Source: Actinomycetota bacterium (GTDB lineage Bacteria; Actinomycetota; Humimicrobiia; Humimicrobiales; Humimicrobiaceae). Taken from it: 12,694 nt of DNA. A program made the position numbers and the translations under genes. The notes below the pieces were generated by a model. The model saw nothing but the letters and a program-made list of their open reading frames with translations. It did not search any database and was not told the origin of the DNA. Location of the stretch: contig JAGYOJ010000020.1 of assembly GCA_018399435.1 (NCBI GenBank), forward strand, positions 1 through 12,694, written 5' to 3'. Positions 1-8,155 of the stretch are shown here, piece after piece (the first letter of the stretch is position 1; the number at the start of each line of letters is the position of its first letter).

Positions 1-99
1 ATTTTGTTTTTCCTAAAAAAATTAGAAAAGGGTATTTGCCGGGAGCTTAATAAAATCTAAGACATTAAGAAATATGTTATCTTAAAAAGCAACTTTTAG

Positions 100-282
100 G
101 TTAACAGATACAATTATGCTGACAGCTGGCTCTCAGAAAAGTTTCTGGATACAAGGCTTTCAAAAGATACGGTAAGTCACCTGCCTGAAATCCTTAGTCA
201 CCGGAGAGAGGCTATAGTAAATTTTGCAACATTTTTATCATTAAAACTACCTTTGGAAAATCTCCTTGCTAAATTATCTTAA
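100..282 (+). pseudogene. Probable transposase remnant
   Basis: An open frame of about 60 codons runs from just after a TAG at 97-99 to a TAA at 280-282. It has no usable start codon and reads as ordinary protein, with segments such as YADSWLSEKFLDTRLSKDTV and LPEILSHRREAIVNFATFL. This is not what random AT-rich DNA gives. The pattern of a WL-x-x-x-F-L stretch followed by an RRE/IVNF helix recalls the N-terminal part of IS1634/IS4-type transposases. That match is from memory and is not certain. No rest of the gene, terminal inverted repeats or target duplication is seen, so it is a decayed fragment. It could also be a fragment of another helical protein. Confidence 0.4.
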
Positions 283-353
283 ATAAGTCTAATTTTTCCA
301 CAAAATGGGCAAAGTGGTGAGGATGATTAATCAATCCGCAAAGCATAAAAAGC

Positions 354-382
354 TTGACAATTTAACTAAAATGGAGAATAAT
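354..382 (+). promoter_or_regulatory. Sigma70-type promoter upstream of the DUF4143 ATPase
   Basis: A perfect -35 box TTGACA (354-359) and a -10 box AATAAT (377-382, 5 of 6 to consensus) are separated by 17 bp. The start codon of the ATPase gene is at 419, giving an untranslated leader of about 30 nt. A GGAAGG ribosome binding site lies at 404-409, 9 nt before the ATG. Confidence 0.6.
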
Positions 383-418
383 CCAAATTAATAATACTAA
401 TTTGGAAGGTAATACGAT

Positions 419-1582
419 ATGGTATTTATAAAGAGAATATTAGATATAAGGCTTCCCCATAATCAATCTGCCTTTCTATGGGGGCCGAGAAAAATAGGTA
501 AAACTACATACTTAAAAAACCATTTCCCCAAAAGTTTAATATATGATTTTTTAAAAACAGATTTATTTATTGAAATTTCTAAGAATCCAGCTGTACTTCG
601 GGAACGTATACTGGCAAAGGATAAAAAGGTACTTAAACATCCAATAATACTTGATGAGGTTCAGAAGGTTCCCCAGGTCCTTGATGAAGTCCACTGGCTA
701 ATTGAAAATAAGGGTCTGCAGTTTATCCTTTGTGGCTCAAGTGCAAGAAAATTGAGAAGGGGCCAATTTAATCTATTAGGGGGGAGAGCCTGGCGGTATG
801 AAATGTTTCCGCTTGTCACAGCTGAACTTGAAAATATAAATCTCTTACATATTTTAAACCATGGCATGCTGCCAGTACATTACCTGCAAAATGACCAGGA
901 ATGCAAGAAATCTTTAAAGGCTTATGTAGTGGATTATCTAAAAGAGGAAGTCTTTGATGAGGGCTTAACCCGCAATATACCTGCTTTTTCTAGATTTTTT
1001 GAAGCATTTGGTTATTCACATGGTGAGCTTACAAATTATTCCAATATTGCCCGCGATTGTGGTGTAGATTCAAAGACAGTTAAAGAATATTACCAAATTC
1101 TTGTTGATACACTACTGGCTGTAAGAATAGATCCTTTTAAAAAAAGGCAATCGCGCAGCATTATAACTAAAGCTCCGAAATATTATCTGTTTGATGTAGG
1201 AGTTGCCAATTATTTGAGGAAACTATATATAGAAGAAGAGAAGGGCCAGGAATTTGGTAGGGCATTTGAGCACTTTTTATTAATGGAGATACTTGCCTAC
1301 AGGTCTTATAGTGACAAAGATTTTGAAATAAATTTCTGGAGGACAAAGACTGGACTGGAAATAGATTTGATCTTAGCTGGAGGGGAGATTGCTATAGAGA
1401 TAAAAGGGGTAAACTGCATATATAAAGGAGATCTTAAAGCACTAGCAGCTTTCGGAAAAGAATATTCACCAAAAAGGAGTTTTGTAGTTTGCAATGAGAA
1501 AGAAAAGAGGCTTCATGATAACATAGAAATAACGCCTTGGAATAATTTTCTCCAAGAATTATGGGCTGGAAATGTTTTATGA
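419..1582 (+). CDS. AAA-family ATP-binding protein with DUF4143 domain
   Basis: This predicted ATPase belongs to the widespread AAA_14/DUF4143 group, whose cellular role is not established. The Walker A motif GPRKIGKTT is at residues 22-30 and the Walker B motif IILDEVQ at 76-82. A sensor-like strand FILCGSSARKLRR follows near residue 102. The middle region (LTNYSNIARDCGVDSKTV) resembles a winged helix. The C-terminal third carries a PD-(D/E)XK-like signature, E314-x-D316 followed by E327-I-K329, as is usual for DUF4143. The length of 387 aa is normal and the gene looks intact. Start choice is supported by GGAAGG 9 nt upstream and a good promoter. It is monocistronic, sits beside a transposase remnant, and such genes transfer often. 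The stop codon lies inside a tandem 11-bp repeat. Confidence 0.9.
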   Translation: MVFIKRILDIRLPHNQSAFLWGPRKIGKTTYLKNHFPKSLIYDFLKTDLFIEISKNPAVLRERILAKDKKVLKHPIILDEVQKVPQVLDEVHWLIENKGLQFILCGSSARKLRRGQFNLLGGRAWRYEMFPLVTAELENINLLHILNHGMLPVHYLQNDQECKKSLKAYVVDYLKEEVFDEGLTRNIPAFSRFFEAFGYSHGELTNYSNIARDCGVDSKTVKEYYQILVDTLLAVRIDPFKKRQSRSIITKAPKYYLFDVGVANYLRKLYIEEEKGQEFGRAFEHFLLMEILAYRSYSDKDFEINFWRTKTGLEIDLILAGGEIAIEIKGVNCIYKGDLKALAAFGKEYSPKRSFVVCNEKEKRLHDNIEITPWNNFLQELWAGNVL

Positions 1583-1598
1583 TTACATTATGATTACA
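1577..1598 (+). repeat. Tandem 11-bp direct repeat across a stop codon
   Basis: Two perfect adjacent copies of TTATGATTACA occupy 1577-1587 and 1588-1598. The ATPase stop codon TGA (1580-1582) lies in the first copy. It is a short duplication, probably from replication slippage; no function is evident. Confidence 0.8.
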
Positions 1599-1650
1599 AG
1601 TACGGCAGGGCAGTTAGTTCTAATAGATTGAGCATACCTTCTCGGATAGG

Positions 1651-1682
1651 AAGCTTCACCGATAAAAAGGCGGCAAGCTTTT
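1651..1682 (+). terminator. Hairpin downstream of the ATPase gene
   Basis: AAGCTT (1651-1656) pairs with AAGCTT (1675-1680) and CCG (1659-1661) with CGG (1671-1673), around a 9-nt loop. A small ca/c internal mismatch interrupts the stem. TTATTTAT follows. It could end the ATPase transcript, but the U-tract is imperfect. It may instead be a leftover of a mobile element. Confidence 0.35.
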
Positions 1683-1734
1683 ATTTATCCATAAGATGGC
1701 AATCAGGCAGGTTGTAATCCAGAGTATTTAATTT

Positions 1735-1778
1735 CCTGGTATAGCAAGTTCATTGCATAATAATAGCCAGGTATTTTT
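1735..1778 (+). terminator. Second hairpin with T-rich tail before the convergent gene
   Basis: CCTGG (1735-1739) pairs with CCAGG (1767-1771). An inner stem GCAA/TTGC (1744-1747 with 1753-1756) closes a 5-nt loop. The right arm is followed by TATTTTT. The internal loop is large, so the stem is not strong. Its position 3' of the ATPase gene and just beyond the end of the convergent minus-strand gene fits a terminator. Confidence 0.35.
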
Positions 1779-1787
1779 AATATATAT

Positions 1788-2237
1788 TTATGAAAGCAAG
1801 TGGTTTAATTTCAAAACAAAGTTTAGGGCAGATTTTTTTTCATCAGACAAGGAAGTAAAGTAATTAGTTTCATCCCTTGTCTTATCAAACCTAAAAATAA
1901 TGCTGCTGTCGCTATTTATAGATATTTTTATCTTCATGATGCTATCATGTTCTAAGCTGTCAGTATCTACAGTAAGGTCCCTTTCGATTTGGTAATTTAT
2001 GAATTTATTTAAGGGGTAGAATTTTATGAAAATATCTATATTTGATATTTCAATATAGATAATTTTTTTATCTGTTAGAAAATAGGCTTTGCTGTGTATT
2101 ATATCGTCTTTTTTAAAAGACTGTTCTTGCATAGCAATTAAACTTTCTTCTGAAGATATAAAGCCTTCTAAAAGCTTTTGGATTTTTTCCTGGTTTTGGG
2201 TCAATTTTTTGATTTTTGTTTTGTTTTCTTCTCTCAT
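1788..2237 (-). CDS. Hypothetical protein, possible PH-like fold
   Basis: The family is not recognised. The protein is 149 aa, soluble, with no signal peptide. Residues 1-40 are charged and helical, with many K, E and Q. The rest alternates short beta-like segments (SKAYFLTDKKIIYIEI, DIFIKFYPLNKFINYQIERD, IMKIKISINSDSSIIFRFD) and ends in a helix. A run of strands capped by one C-terminal helix, with a 'lTdkkiiyiei...yPLnkI' pattern, is typical of bacterial PH-domain proteins such as the YokE-like and bPH groups; this is inference. The ATG has no Shine-Dalgarno sequence. A TATACT -10-like box ends about 9 nt before it, so the transcript may be nearly leaderless. It is divergent from murA and appears monocistronic. 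Confidence 0.7.
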   Translation of the reverse strand: MREENKTKIKKLTQNQEKIQKLLEGFISSEESLIAMQEQSFKKDDIIHSKAYFLTDKKIIYIEISNIDIFIKFYPLNKFINYQIERDLTVDTDSLEHDSIMKIKISINSDSSIIFRFDKTRDETNYFTSLSDEKKSALNFVLKLNHLLS

Positions 2238-2288
2238 AATGCTATTAGTATAATATAATATTTCCTATTTTCGAAATAAAAAATAGTC

Positions 2289-2304
2289 AAAAAATTAATT
2301 TTTT
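2289..2304. repeat. 16-bp AT-only palindrome in the divergent intergenic region
   Basis: AAAAAATT followed by AATTTTTT forms a perfect palindrome between the divergent hypothetical gene and murA. In such AT-rich DNA it may be compositional. It could also be a protein-binding site; nothing more can be said. Confidence 0.4.
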
Positions 2305-2365
2305 AAAATAAAACATTATCAGGCATCTGTCATTTCCTCCAATTATTTTTTAATTGATTTTTATT

Positions 2366-2374
2366 TGTTATAAT
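2366..2374 (+). promoter_or_regulatory. Extended -10 promoter of the murA operon
   Basis: TGTTATAAT is an extended -10 element (TGn at 2366-2368 plus a perfect TATAAT at 2369-2374). There is no good -35 box at the right distance, only a T-run at about 2346-2351, which fits an extended -10 promoter. Transcription would start near 2381, about 25 nt before the murA ATG. Confidence 0.6.
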
Positions 2375-2405
2375 ATCGATACTTTATATTTTAAATTAAT
2401 AAATT

Positions 2406-3668
2406 ATGTCTAAATTTGTAATAAATGGCGGAAAAATTTTATCCGGCGAGGTTAATATTAGCGGGGCCAAGAATTCAGCGCTAAAGTTAATTGCAGCTTC
2501 TATTTTAGCAGATAAAAAGATCACGCTTTCAAATGTCCCCATAATTGAAGATGTAAATACTATGGTTAAGGTATTAAGGATTCTGGGGGCTAAAGTAAGT
2601 CTGGATGAAAAAAACGGCAAAATTTTAATTGATCCTTCAAGTATTGACAGTTTTGAAGCGCCTTATGAACTGGTAAGAAAGATGAGAGCTTCCATACTTG
2701 TGGCAGGGCCGCTTCTTTCAAAATTTGGTTCTGTGAAGGTTGCCATACCGGGGGGATGCAATATTGGGTCTAGACAGATTGATCTGCACTTAAAAGGCTT
2801 TGAATTCATGGGAACTAAAAATAGCCTGGAGCATGGATATGTGCACGCTAAGGCTACAGCTAAAAAACTTAAAGGTGCAGTTATTGACCTTGATTTTCCC
2901 TCAAGGGGCGCAACAGAGAATATCATGATGGCAGCCTGCCTTGCAAAAGGAAAGACAGTGATAAATAATGCTGCAAGGGAGCCTGAAATTGCAGACCTTT
3001 CTAATTTTTTAGTTTCTATGGGAGCTGATATACAGGGTGCAGGGACGGATTGCATTATTATAAATGGGGTAAAAAAACTAAGCGGCACTAATTACAAGAT
3101 AATGCCGGACAGCATTGAAGCTGGAACATTTATAACAGCTGCCGCGCTTTGCGGTAAAGAAGTAAAGGTAAATGGCGCTGTTTCTAAAAATTTAGATTTA
3201 TTCTTGCTAAAATTAAAAGAGATAGGAATAAATATAGACATTATTGACAATAATACTATAATAATTAAGGAAAACGGGGCTTTTAATCCAGTGCATATAA
3301 GCACATTACCGTATCCGGGTTTTCCTACAGACCTGCAGCCTATAATTGCAGTGCTACTTTCAATTATTTCAGGAGTGTCTATAATTACAGAAAATGTTTT
3401 TGAAAACAGGTTTATGTATGTTGATGAGCTTAACAGGATGGGGGCAAATATAAAGATTGACGGCCATCATGCCATAATTACAGGAGTAGGCAAGCTCTCT
3501 GGCGCGCCTGTTAGCGCCTGTGATTTGAGGGCTGGCGCTGCCATGGTTTTGGCTGGTTTGGCAGCCGAAGGCATTACAGAAGTTTTAGGCATACACCATA
3601 TACAAAGGGGATATGAAAATTTTGATAAAAAACTAAGCTTACTTGGCGCAGACATAAAAAAAGAGTAA
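2406..3668 (+). CDS. murA: UDP-N-acetylglucosamine 1-carboxyvinyltransferase (MurA)
   Basis: This cytoplasmic enzyme transfers enolpyruvate from phosphoenolpyruvate to UDP-GlcNAc, the first committed step of peptidoglycan synthesis. The EPSP-synthase-like fold is full length at 420 aa. Substrate residues are present: K22-N23 in SGAKNS, R94 in KMRAS, and Cys118 in PGGCNIGSRQIDLH, the cysteine equivalent to E. coli C115 and the usual fosfomycin target. D309 in PGFPTDLQP matches the catalytic base D305, and R375 in DLRAG and R401 in HIQRGYENF match conserved arginines. Keeping the cysteine suggests fosfomycin sensitivity (inference). It is the first gene of the operon and the LCP gene begins 3 bp after it. 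There is no Shine-Dalgarno sequence, only an AT-rich leader ending AAATT. Confidence 0.97.
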   Translation: MSKFVINGGKILSGEVNISGAKNSALKLIAASILADKKITLSNVPIIEDVNTMVKVLRILGAKVSLDEKNGKILIDPSSIDSFEAPYELVRKMRASILVAGPLLSKFGSVKVAIPGGCNIGSRQIDLHLKGFEFMGTKNSLEHGYVHAKATAKKLKGAVIDLDFPSRGATENIMMAACLAKGKTVINNAAREPEIADLSNFLVSMGADIQGAGTDCIIINGVKKLSGTNYKIMPDSIEAGTFITAAALCGKEVKVNGAVSKNLDLFLLKLKEIGINIDIIDNNTIIIKENGAFNPVHISTLPYPGFPTDLQPIIAVLLSIISGVSIITENVFENRFMYVDELNRMGANIKIDGHHAIITGVGKLSGAPVSACDLRAGAAMVLAGLAAEGITEVLGIHHIQRGYENFDKKLSLLGADIKKE

Positions 3669-3671
3669 ATT

Positions 3672-5684
3672 ATGAATGATAAAAAGAAAAAAAAATGGAA
3701 TTGGAAAAATATACCCAAATACGGGAAGGTATTGATTATAGTTTTTGCATCACTGGCGGTTTTAGCGGGGGCAGCAACTGCATACTTTTTCTATTATATA
3801 GGCTCAGTAAATGAAACTATAAATTCTGCCACCACAACTGAAATCCAAAGCATACTTGACCCCATAGAGTCTTCCCAGGATCCAGTTACAGTACTGCTGC
3901 TTGGAAGGGATTCCAGGGATGCTGAACAGGAAAGAGGCAGGGCCGATACTATAATGGTTTTGCATATAAACCCTGAAGAGAAAAGGGGGTCTCTGCTTTC
4001 AATACCAAGGGATACATTGATAGAAATACCTGGCCACGGAGAAGATAAGATAAATGCTGCTTATGCTTATGGGGGAGAAGAGCTAATGATAAAAACTGTA
4101 TCCAGCCTTCTTGATGCAGATATAAACCATTATGTAACTATTGATTTTAATGGGTTTGTAGAGCTCATTGATGCCCTGGAGGGCGTTGATATTGTTGTAG
4201 ACAGGCCATTAGAGGACCCAAATAGCGGGGCTAATTTTTCACCTGGCGAACACCATTTAACTGGCGAACAAGCCTTGGCATATACCAGAAGCAGGTCTAC
4301 AGAATTAGGAGATATTGGAAGAATACAACGGCAGCAGCAATTATTTAGGGCTCTGGTTGACCAGAAGCTTAATTTAAGCTATATGTCTAATATCCCTTAT
4401 TATTTTAAGATTCTAATAGACAATACAAGGACAGATTTAGACATACTAACAATAATGGAATATTCAAAATCTGTTCTCTCTTTTGACATGGATAATTTTG
4501 GAACGGCAATTATTCCATCCCATTCAGACTGGATAGATGACGGCACTATAAGCGTGCAGATTCCAGATATAGAAGAATCAAAAGCCATGTGGGATAGAAT
4601 CCTAAAAGGGGAGCCTGCTTCAAAATTTAATGCAATTTATACAGAAGTTGAGGATTCTCCTGATTCAATGTCTGCAAACCTTATCTATAACTTTTCTATA
4701 AAAGTCAAAAATACAGGAGCGGTAACCTGGACCAGGGATTCAGGCAATGGGTTTTTCTTAGGCTATCATTGGATAGATTTTGAAAGCAAGGAAATGGTAG
4801 TTTTTGACGGTAACAGGTGTTTTCTGCCTGGCAGGGAGATAGCGCCCGGGGAAGAGGCAACTTTTAACTTAAAAGTTACTGCTCCTTCTGAGTCCGGAAA
4901 ATATATACTCCAGATAGACATGGTACAGGAGGATGTTACCTGGTTTTCATATCAGGGAGTTCCCCCTTATGAAAAATTTATAGCTGTTGATGTCTCTTAT
5001 TCTGCCATGTATGATGATTTGGGGACTACTCCTCTTTATATGAAGCCCGATACCAGGTATCCTATAACCATTAATATAAAAAATACAGGGGCTATTACCT
5101 GGGAAAATACCAATGAGCTAGAAATTAATTTTGGCTATCATTGGCTGGATAGGGATACAAGAAAGCCGGTGATATGGGATAATGGCAGGCGCTTGCATAT
5201 AGACTATTTAGAGCCAGGGGAAGATATTACAGAAGATATTATGGTAATTTCCCCAGAAGAGCCTGGAAGATATATATTACAATATGACCTTGTGCATGAA
5301 GGTGTAATTTGGTTCTCAGCTTCAGGGGTTACGCCACTGGAGATAAATGTAAATGTGGGAGAAACTGTAGATAAGAAAGTTACTAGCAGCACAGATGTAA
5401 TTATAGAAAATGGCAATGGCATAGCTGGGGCTGCGGGAAAGATGAAAAAATACCTTGCTGTTTATGGGTTTAAAATTATTGATTTAGCTAATGCTGATAG
5501 TTTTAATTATGAAAAAACTGTTATATATTATAAGGGAGAAACAAAAGATAAGGCAGACCAGTTGGCTATACTATTTACAAGCTATCAGTTAAAGAAGTTA
5601 AGTGATGAGGATTTTGAAGAAAGATTTGATGATGCTGATATCGGCTTAGTTGTTGGGAATGATTATTTAGATAATATAAAATAG
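3672..5684 (+). CDS. LCP-family glycopolymer ligase with two Ig-like repeats and LytR_C domain
   Basis: LytR-CpsA-Psr enzymes transfer undecaprenyl-linked glycans to peptidoglycan, or in some lineages to other acceptors, at the outer face of the membrane. The order is: lysine-rich cytoplasmic tail 1-16; one membrane helix about 20-43; LCP domain about 72-310 with LGRDSR (D80), RADT (R90, D92), SIPRDT (R113, D114), KINAAYAYGG, ALAYTRSR (R206, R208) and GRIQRQQ. Two related beta-sandwich repeats follow, about 320-437 and 440-560. They share KNTGA(V/I)TW, GYHW(I/L)D, PGE(E/D) and G(K/R)YILQ.D, and look like NBR1-type Ig domains. A LytR_C domain (573-670, IIENGNGIAGAAGKMKKYL) ends the protein. 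LCP plus LytR_C is common; the Ig pair between them is unusual. The gene starts 3 bp after murA, with only a weak AAAGAG upstream. Confidence 0.92.
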   Translation: MNDKKKKKWNWKNIPKYGKVLIIVFASLAVLAGAATAYFFYYIGSVNETINSATTTEIQSILDPIESSQDPVTVLLLGRDSRDAEQERGRADTIMVLHINPEEKRGSLLSIPRDTLIEIPGHGEDKINAAYAYGGEELMIKTVSSLLDADINHYVTIDFNGFVELIDALEGVDIVVDRPLEDPNSGANFSPGEHHLTGEQALAYTRSRSTELGDIGRIQRQQQLFRALVDQKLNLSYMSNIPYYFKILIDNTRTDLDILTIMEYSKSVLSFDMDNFGTAIIPSHSDWIDDGTISVQIPDIEESKAMWDRILKGEPASKFNAIYTEVEDSPDSMSANLIYNFSIKVKNTGAVTWTRDSGNGFFLGYHWIDFESKEMVVFDGNRCFLPGREIAPGEEATFNLKVTAPSESGKYILQIDMVQEDVTWFSYQGVPPYEKFIAVDVSYSAMYDDLGTTPLYMKPDTRYPITINIKNTGAITWENTNELEINFGYHWLDRDTRKPVIWDNGRRLHIDYLEPGEDITEDIMVISPEEPGRYILQYDLVHEGVIWFSASGVTPLEINVNVGETVDKKVTSSTDVIIENGNGIAGAAGKMKKYLAVYGFKIIDLANADSFNYEKTVIYYKGETKDKADQLAILFTSYQLKKLSDEDFEERFDDADIGLVVGNDYLDNIK

Positions 5685-5691
5685 CTGAATT

Positions 5692-7560
5692 ATGGATATA
5701 TCAAAAATAAAAAATATATTTTTACAGATATTTTTTGACATATTGGTATTTTTTTCTGCTTTTGTACTGTCTTTTTATTTAAGAGGACAGATTTCTCTGG
5801 CCGGGCTTTCAGGACTTCCGGCAGAATATTCCAATTATGTAATTGAATATACTGTCATAATAATTGTAGTAAAACTTGTAATTTTTACCGTATTTGGCAT
5901 GTATAAAAAAATCTGGAAATATGCCAGCTTGAGGGAATTTATAGTAATAGTTGAAGCGCTGGCTTTAAGCGCTGCAATAATGGTCTTTGTATTTTATATA
6001 TTTGAAGCGCCATATTTTCCCAAAAGCATACTTATTATAGATTTTCTCTTAACCCTTATAATGATTGTGGGATCCAGGTTTTCTGCCAGGCTGTTTAATG
6101 AGCTTAAATTTGGCAATATTTACACTAGGAAGAAGAGGGCTTTAATCATTGGCGCAGGCGATGCGGGCGAGATGATTGCAAGGGAAATGATAAGGCAGAA
6201 AAATAGCGAATACATCCCGGTTGGATTCTTAGATGACGACAAATCCAAAATAGGCCAGCAAATCCACGGCGTAAAAGTATATGGAAAAACTATAGACATA
6301 AAGGCCTTTATAAAGAAGCTTTCAATTGATGAAGTTGTTATAGCCATGCCTTCTGCAAGCGGTGAAACAAGAAAGCAAATTGCCTTTAATGCCAGGGAGG
6401 CGGGAGCAGTTTGTAAAACGCTGCCAAGCCTTTATGAAATTATTGACGGAAGGGCGCATCTTTACCAGGTAAGAGATATACAGATTGAAGATATCTTAGG
6501 CAGGAAGCCGGTAAAATTAGATTATTCAAAAATATTTTCAGAGCTTAAAGGAAAATCAATCGTTGTGACTGGCGCCGGGGGTTCCATAGGCTCAGAGATT
6601 TGCAGGCAGATTATAAAGTTTAAGCCTTCAGAGCTTATACTAGTGGACCATTCAGAAAATAGCGTGTTTTTAATAGAGCAGGAACTGGTAAGGGAATATA
6701 ATTATACTACTGCGATACCAATAGTTACAGATATCAGGGATAAGATAAGCATGAGGGGCGTATTTAAGAAATATAAGCCAGAAATTATTTTCCACGCTGC
6801 AGCTTACAAGCATGTGCCTCTAATGCAGTTAAACCCGGAAGCTGCATTACAGAATAATTTTGTAGGCACAAAGCTTTTGGCAAAACTTGCAGCTAAGCAT
6901 GGAGTTAGAAAGTTTGTTATGCTTTCAACAGATAAGGCAGTTAACCCAAATAATATAATGGGCGTATCTAAGGCCCTATCTGAGAAATATCTTCAGGGCA
7001 TAGCCAAAGAAAGAAATACCGCTTATATAATAGTAAGGTTTGGTAATGTGCTGGGAAGCCAGGGGAGCGTTGTGCCAATATTTAAGTCCCAGATTGAAAG
7101 GGGCGGGCCGGTTATGGTTACCCATCCAAAAATGAAAAGGTTTTTCATGACTATCTCTGAAGCATCACAGCTTGTAATACAGTCAAGTGTTATGGGAAAG
7201 GGCGGAGAAATTTATGTCCTTGATATGGGGGAGCCCATAAATATACTTGATTTAGCAAAAAACATGATAAGGCTATACGGGCTTATACCGGATAAAGATA
7301 TAAAGATAAATTACCTGGGAGTAAGAAGGGGAGAAAAATTAAATGAAGAGCTGGTAGCCCCTGATGAAAAATTAAAGTCAACAGAGTTTTCACCGATTTT
7401 TATGGCACAGAATAATGGAAAAGTGAATAAGAAAGAAATGGTTAATTTACTTTTTAATATAGAAAAAGAAATACAAATATATGATTACAAGAACTTATTT
7501 AATGATATAAAGAAAATAATACCTAATTTTGATGAAGCTAAAATGTGGTCTAAACAATAA
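5692..7560 (+). CDS. Membrane nucleotide-sugar 4,6-dehydratase (FlaA1/CapD/WbpM/PglF family)
   Basis: This family converts UDP-GlcNAc, or a related UDP-HexNAc, to the 4-keto-6-deoxy sugar, the first step to QuiNAc, diNAcBac or FucNAc residues of surface glycans. Four hydrophobic helices lie at roughly 8-30, 46-68, 80-104 and 108-130. A first Rossmann domain has GAGDAGE at 154-160. The extended SDR domain has GAGGSIGSE starting at 294, then YKHVPLMQLNPEAA and STDKAVNP (S412, T413, D414, K415). M423 is where small soluble enzymes such as PseB have the catalytic tyrosine, and K427 follows four residues later; the Met variant is typical of the large WbpM-like class. The 622-aa length fits. It follows the LCP gene by 7 bp without a Shine-Dalgarno sequence. 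The exact product cannot be told. Confidence 0.93.
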   Translation: MDISKIKNIFLQIFFDILVFFSAFVLSFYLRGQISLAGLSGLPAEYSNYVIEYTVIIIVVKLVIFTVFGMYKKIWKYASLREFIVIVEALALSAAIMVFVFYIFEAPYFPKSILIIDFLLTLIMIVGSRFSARLFNELKFGNIYTRKKRALIIGAGDAGEMIAREMIRQKNSEYIPVGFLDDDKSKIGQQIHGVKVYGKTIDIKAFIKKLSIDEVVIAMPSASGETRKQIAFNAREAGAVCKTLPSLYEIIDGRAHLYQVRDIQIEDILGRKPVKLDYSKIFSELKGKSIVVTGAGGSIGSEICRQIIKFKPSELILVDHSENSVFLIEQELVREYNYTTAIPIVTDIRDKISMRGVFKKYKPEIIFHAAAYKHVPLMQLNPEAALQNNFVGTKLLAKLAAKHGVRKFVMLSTDKAVNPNNIMGVSKALSEKYLQGIAKERNTAYIIVRFGNVLGSQGSVVPIFKSQIERGGPVMVTHPKMKRFFMTISEASQLVIQSSVMGKGGEIYVLDMGEPINILDLAKNMIRLYGLIPDKDIKINYLGVRRGEKLNEELVAPDEKLKSTEFSPIFMAQNNGKVNKKEMVNLLFNIEKEIQIYDYKNLFNDIKKIIPNFDEAKMWSKQ

Positions 7561-7569
7561 ATTTGGCTA

Positions 7570-8142
7570 ATGGTTTATAAATTTTTTAAGAGGCTTTTTG
7601 ACGTAACATTTTCATTTATTCTGCTTATCCTTTTCATATTTTTTTGGATTTTTATTCCCATAATTATAAAAATTGATTCTCCGGGAAGGGTAATATTTAC
7701 CCAAAAAAGAGTGGGGGCCGGTAGCAATTATTTTACAATTTATAAGTTCAGGTCAATGAAAGAAGGAACTCCTGATATACCAACTGATAAGGTAAAAAAC
7801 CAAGAAGAGCTTAATACAAGATTCGGCATATTTCTAAGAAGAACGAGTCTGGATGAAATACCCCAGCTCTTAAATATATTAAAGGGGGATATGAGTTTTG
7901 TTGGTCCCAGGCCTGCCCTTTACAACCAGCCCTTACTGATTAAGCTTAGAAAAGAGCAGGAAGTAGATAAAATAAGGCCAGGAGTTACTGGCCTTGCGCA
8001 AATTAATGGAAGGGATAGCCTAAAAATTCCAAAAAAGGTTGAATACGACAAATTATATGTAAAAAATGCTTCAATTTCTCTGGACTTTAAAATTCTTTTG
8101 GTTACAATTAAGGCTATATTAACAGGCAAAGGGGCCAATTAA
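7570..8142 (+). CDS. Undecaprenyl-phosphate phosphoglycosyl transferase, PglC-like
   Basis: This is a small monotopic phosphoglycosyl transferase that moves a phospho-sugar from a UDP-sugar to undecaprenyl phosphate, starting glycan assembly on the inner membrane face. At 190 aa it is the minimal PglC form, without the extra helices of WcaJ/WbaP. A hydrophobic segment (12-33) with a proline at 30 fits the re-entrant helix. Conserved blocks are VIFTQKRVG (41-49), YKFRSMK (58-64), the catalytic Asp-Glu pair D95-E96 in RRTSLDEIPQLLN, GDMSFVGPRP (106-115) and PGVTGLAQINGRD near 145. It follows the dehydratase by 9 bp, as PglF and PglC functions pair elsewhere, so it probably uses that enzyme's downstream product. 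No clear ribosome binding site is seen. Partner glycosyltransferases, aminotransferase and flippase are absent from the window. Confidence 0.94.
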   Translation: MVYKFFKRLFDVTFSFILLILFIFFWIFIPIIIKIDSPGRVIFTQKRVGAGSNYFTIYKFRSMKEGTPDIPTDKVKNQEELNTRFGIFLRRTSLDEIPQLLNILKGDMSFVGPRPALYNQPLLIKLRKEQEVDKIRPGVTGLAQINGRDSLKIPKKVEYDKLYVKNASISLDFKILLVTIKAILTGKGAN

Positions 8143-8155
8143 GTACATTAGAGAG

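Noticed and set aside
203..213. The 11-mer GGAGAGAGGCT also occurs at 10622-10632, at the left arm of the inverted repeat.
   Set aside because: Flanking bases do not align convincingly and the reading frames give unrelated proteins. A purine-rich 11-mer can recur by chance in 12.7 kb.
2354..2374. TTGATT (2354-2359) read as the -35 of the murA promoter.
   Set aside because: It is only 9 bp from the TATAAT, far too close for a -35/-10 pair. The extended -10 reading is better.
2663..3088. A 141-codon open frame on the minus strand inside murA.
   Set aside because: It is antisense to a clearly conserved enzyme and its translation shows no protein-like motifs.
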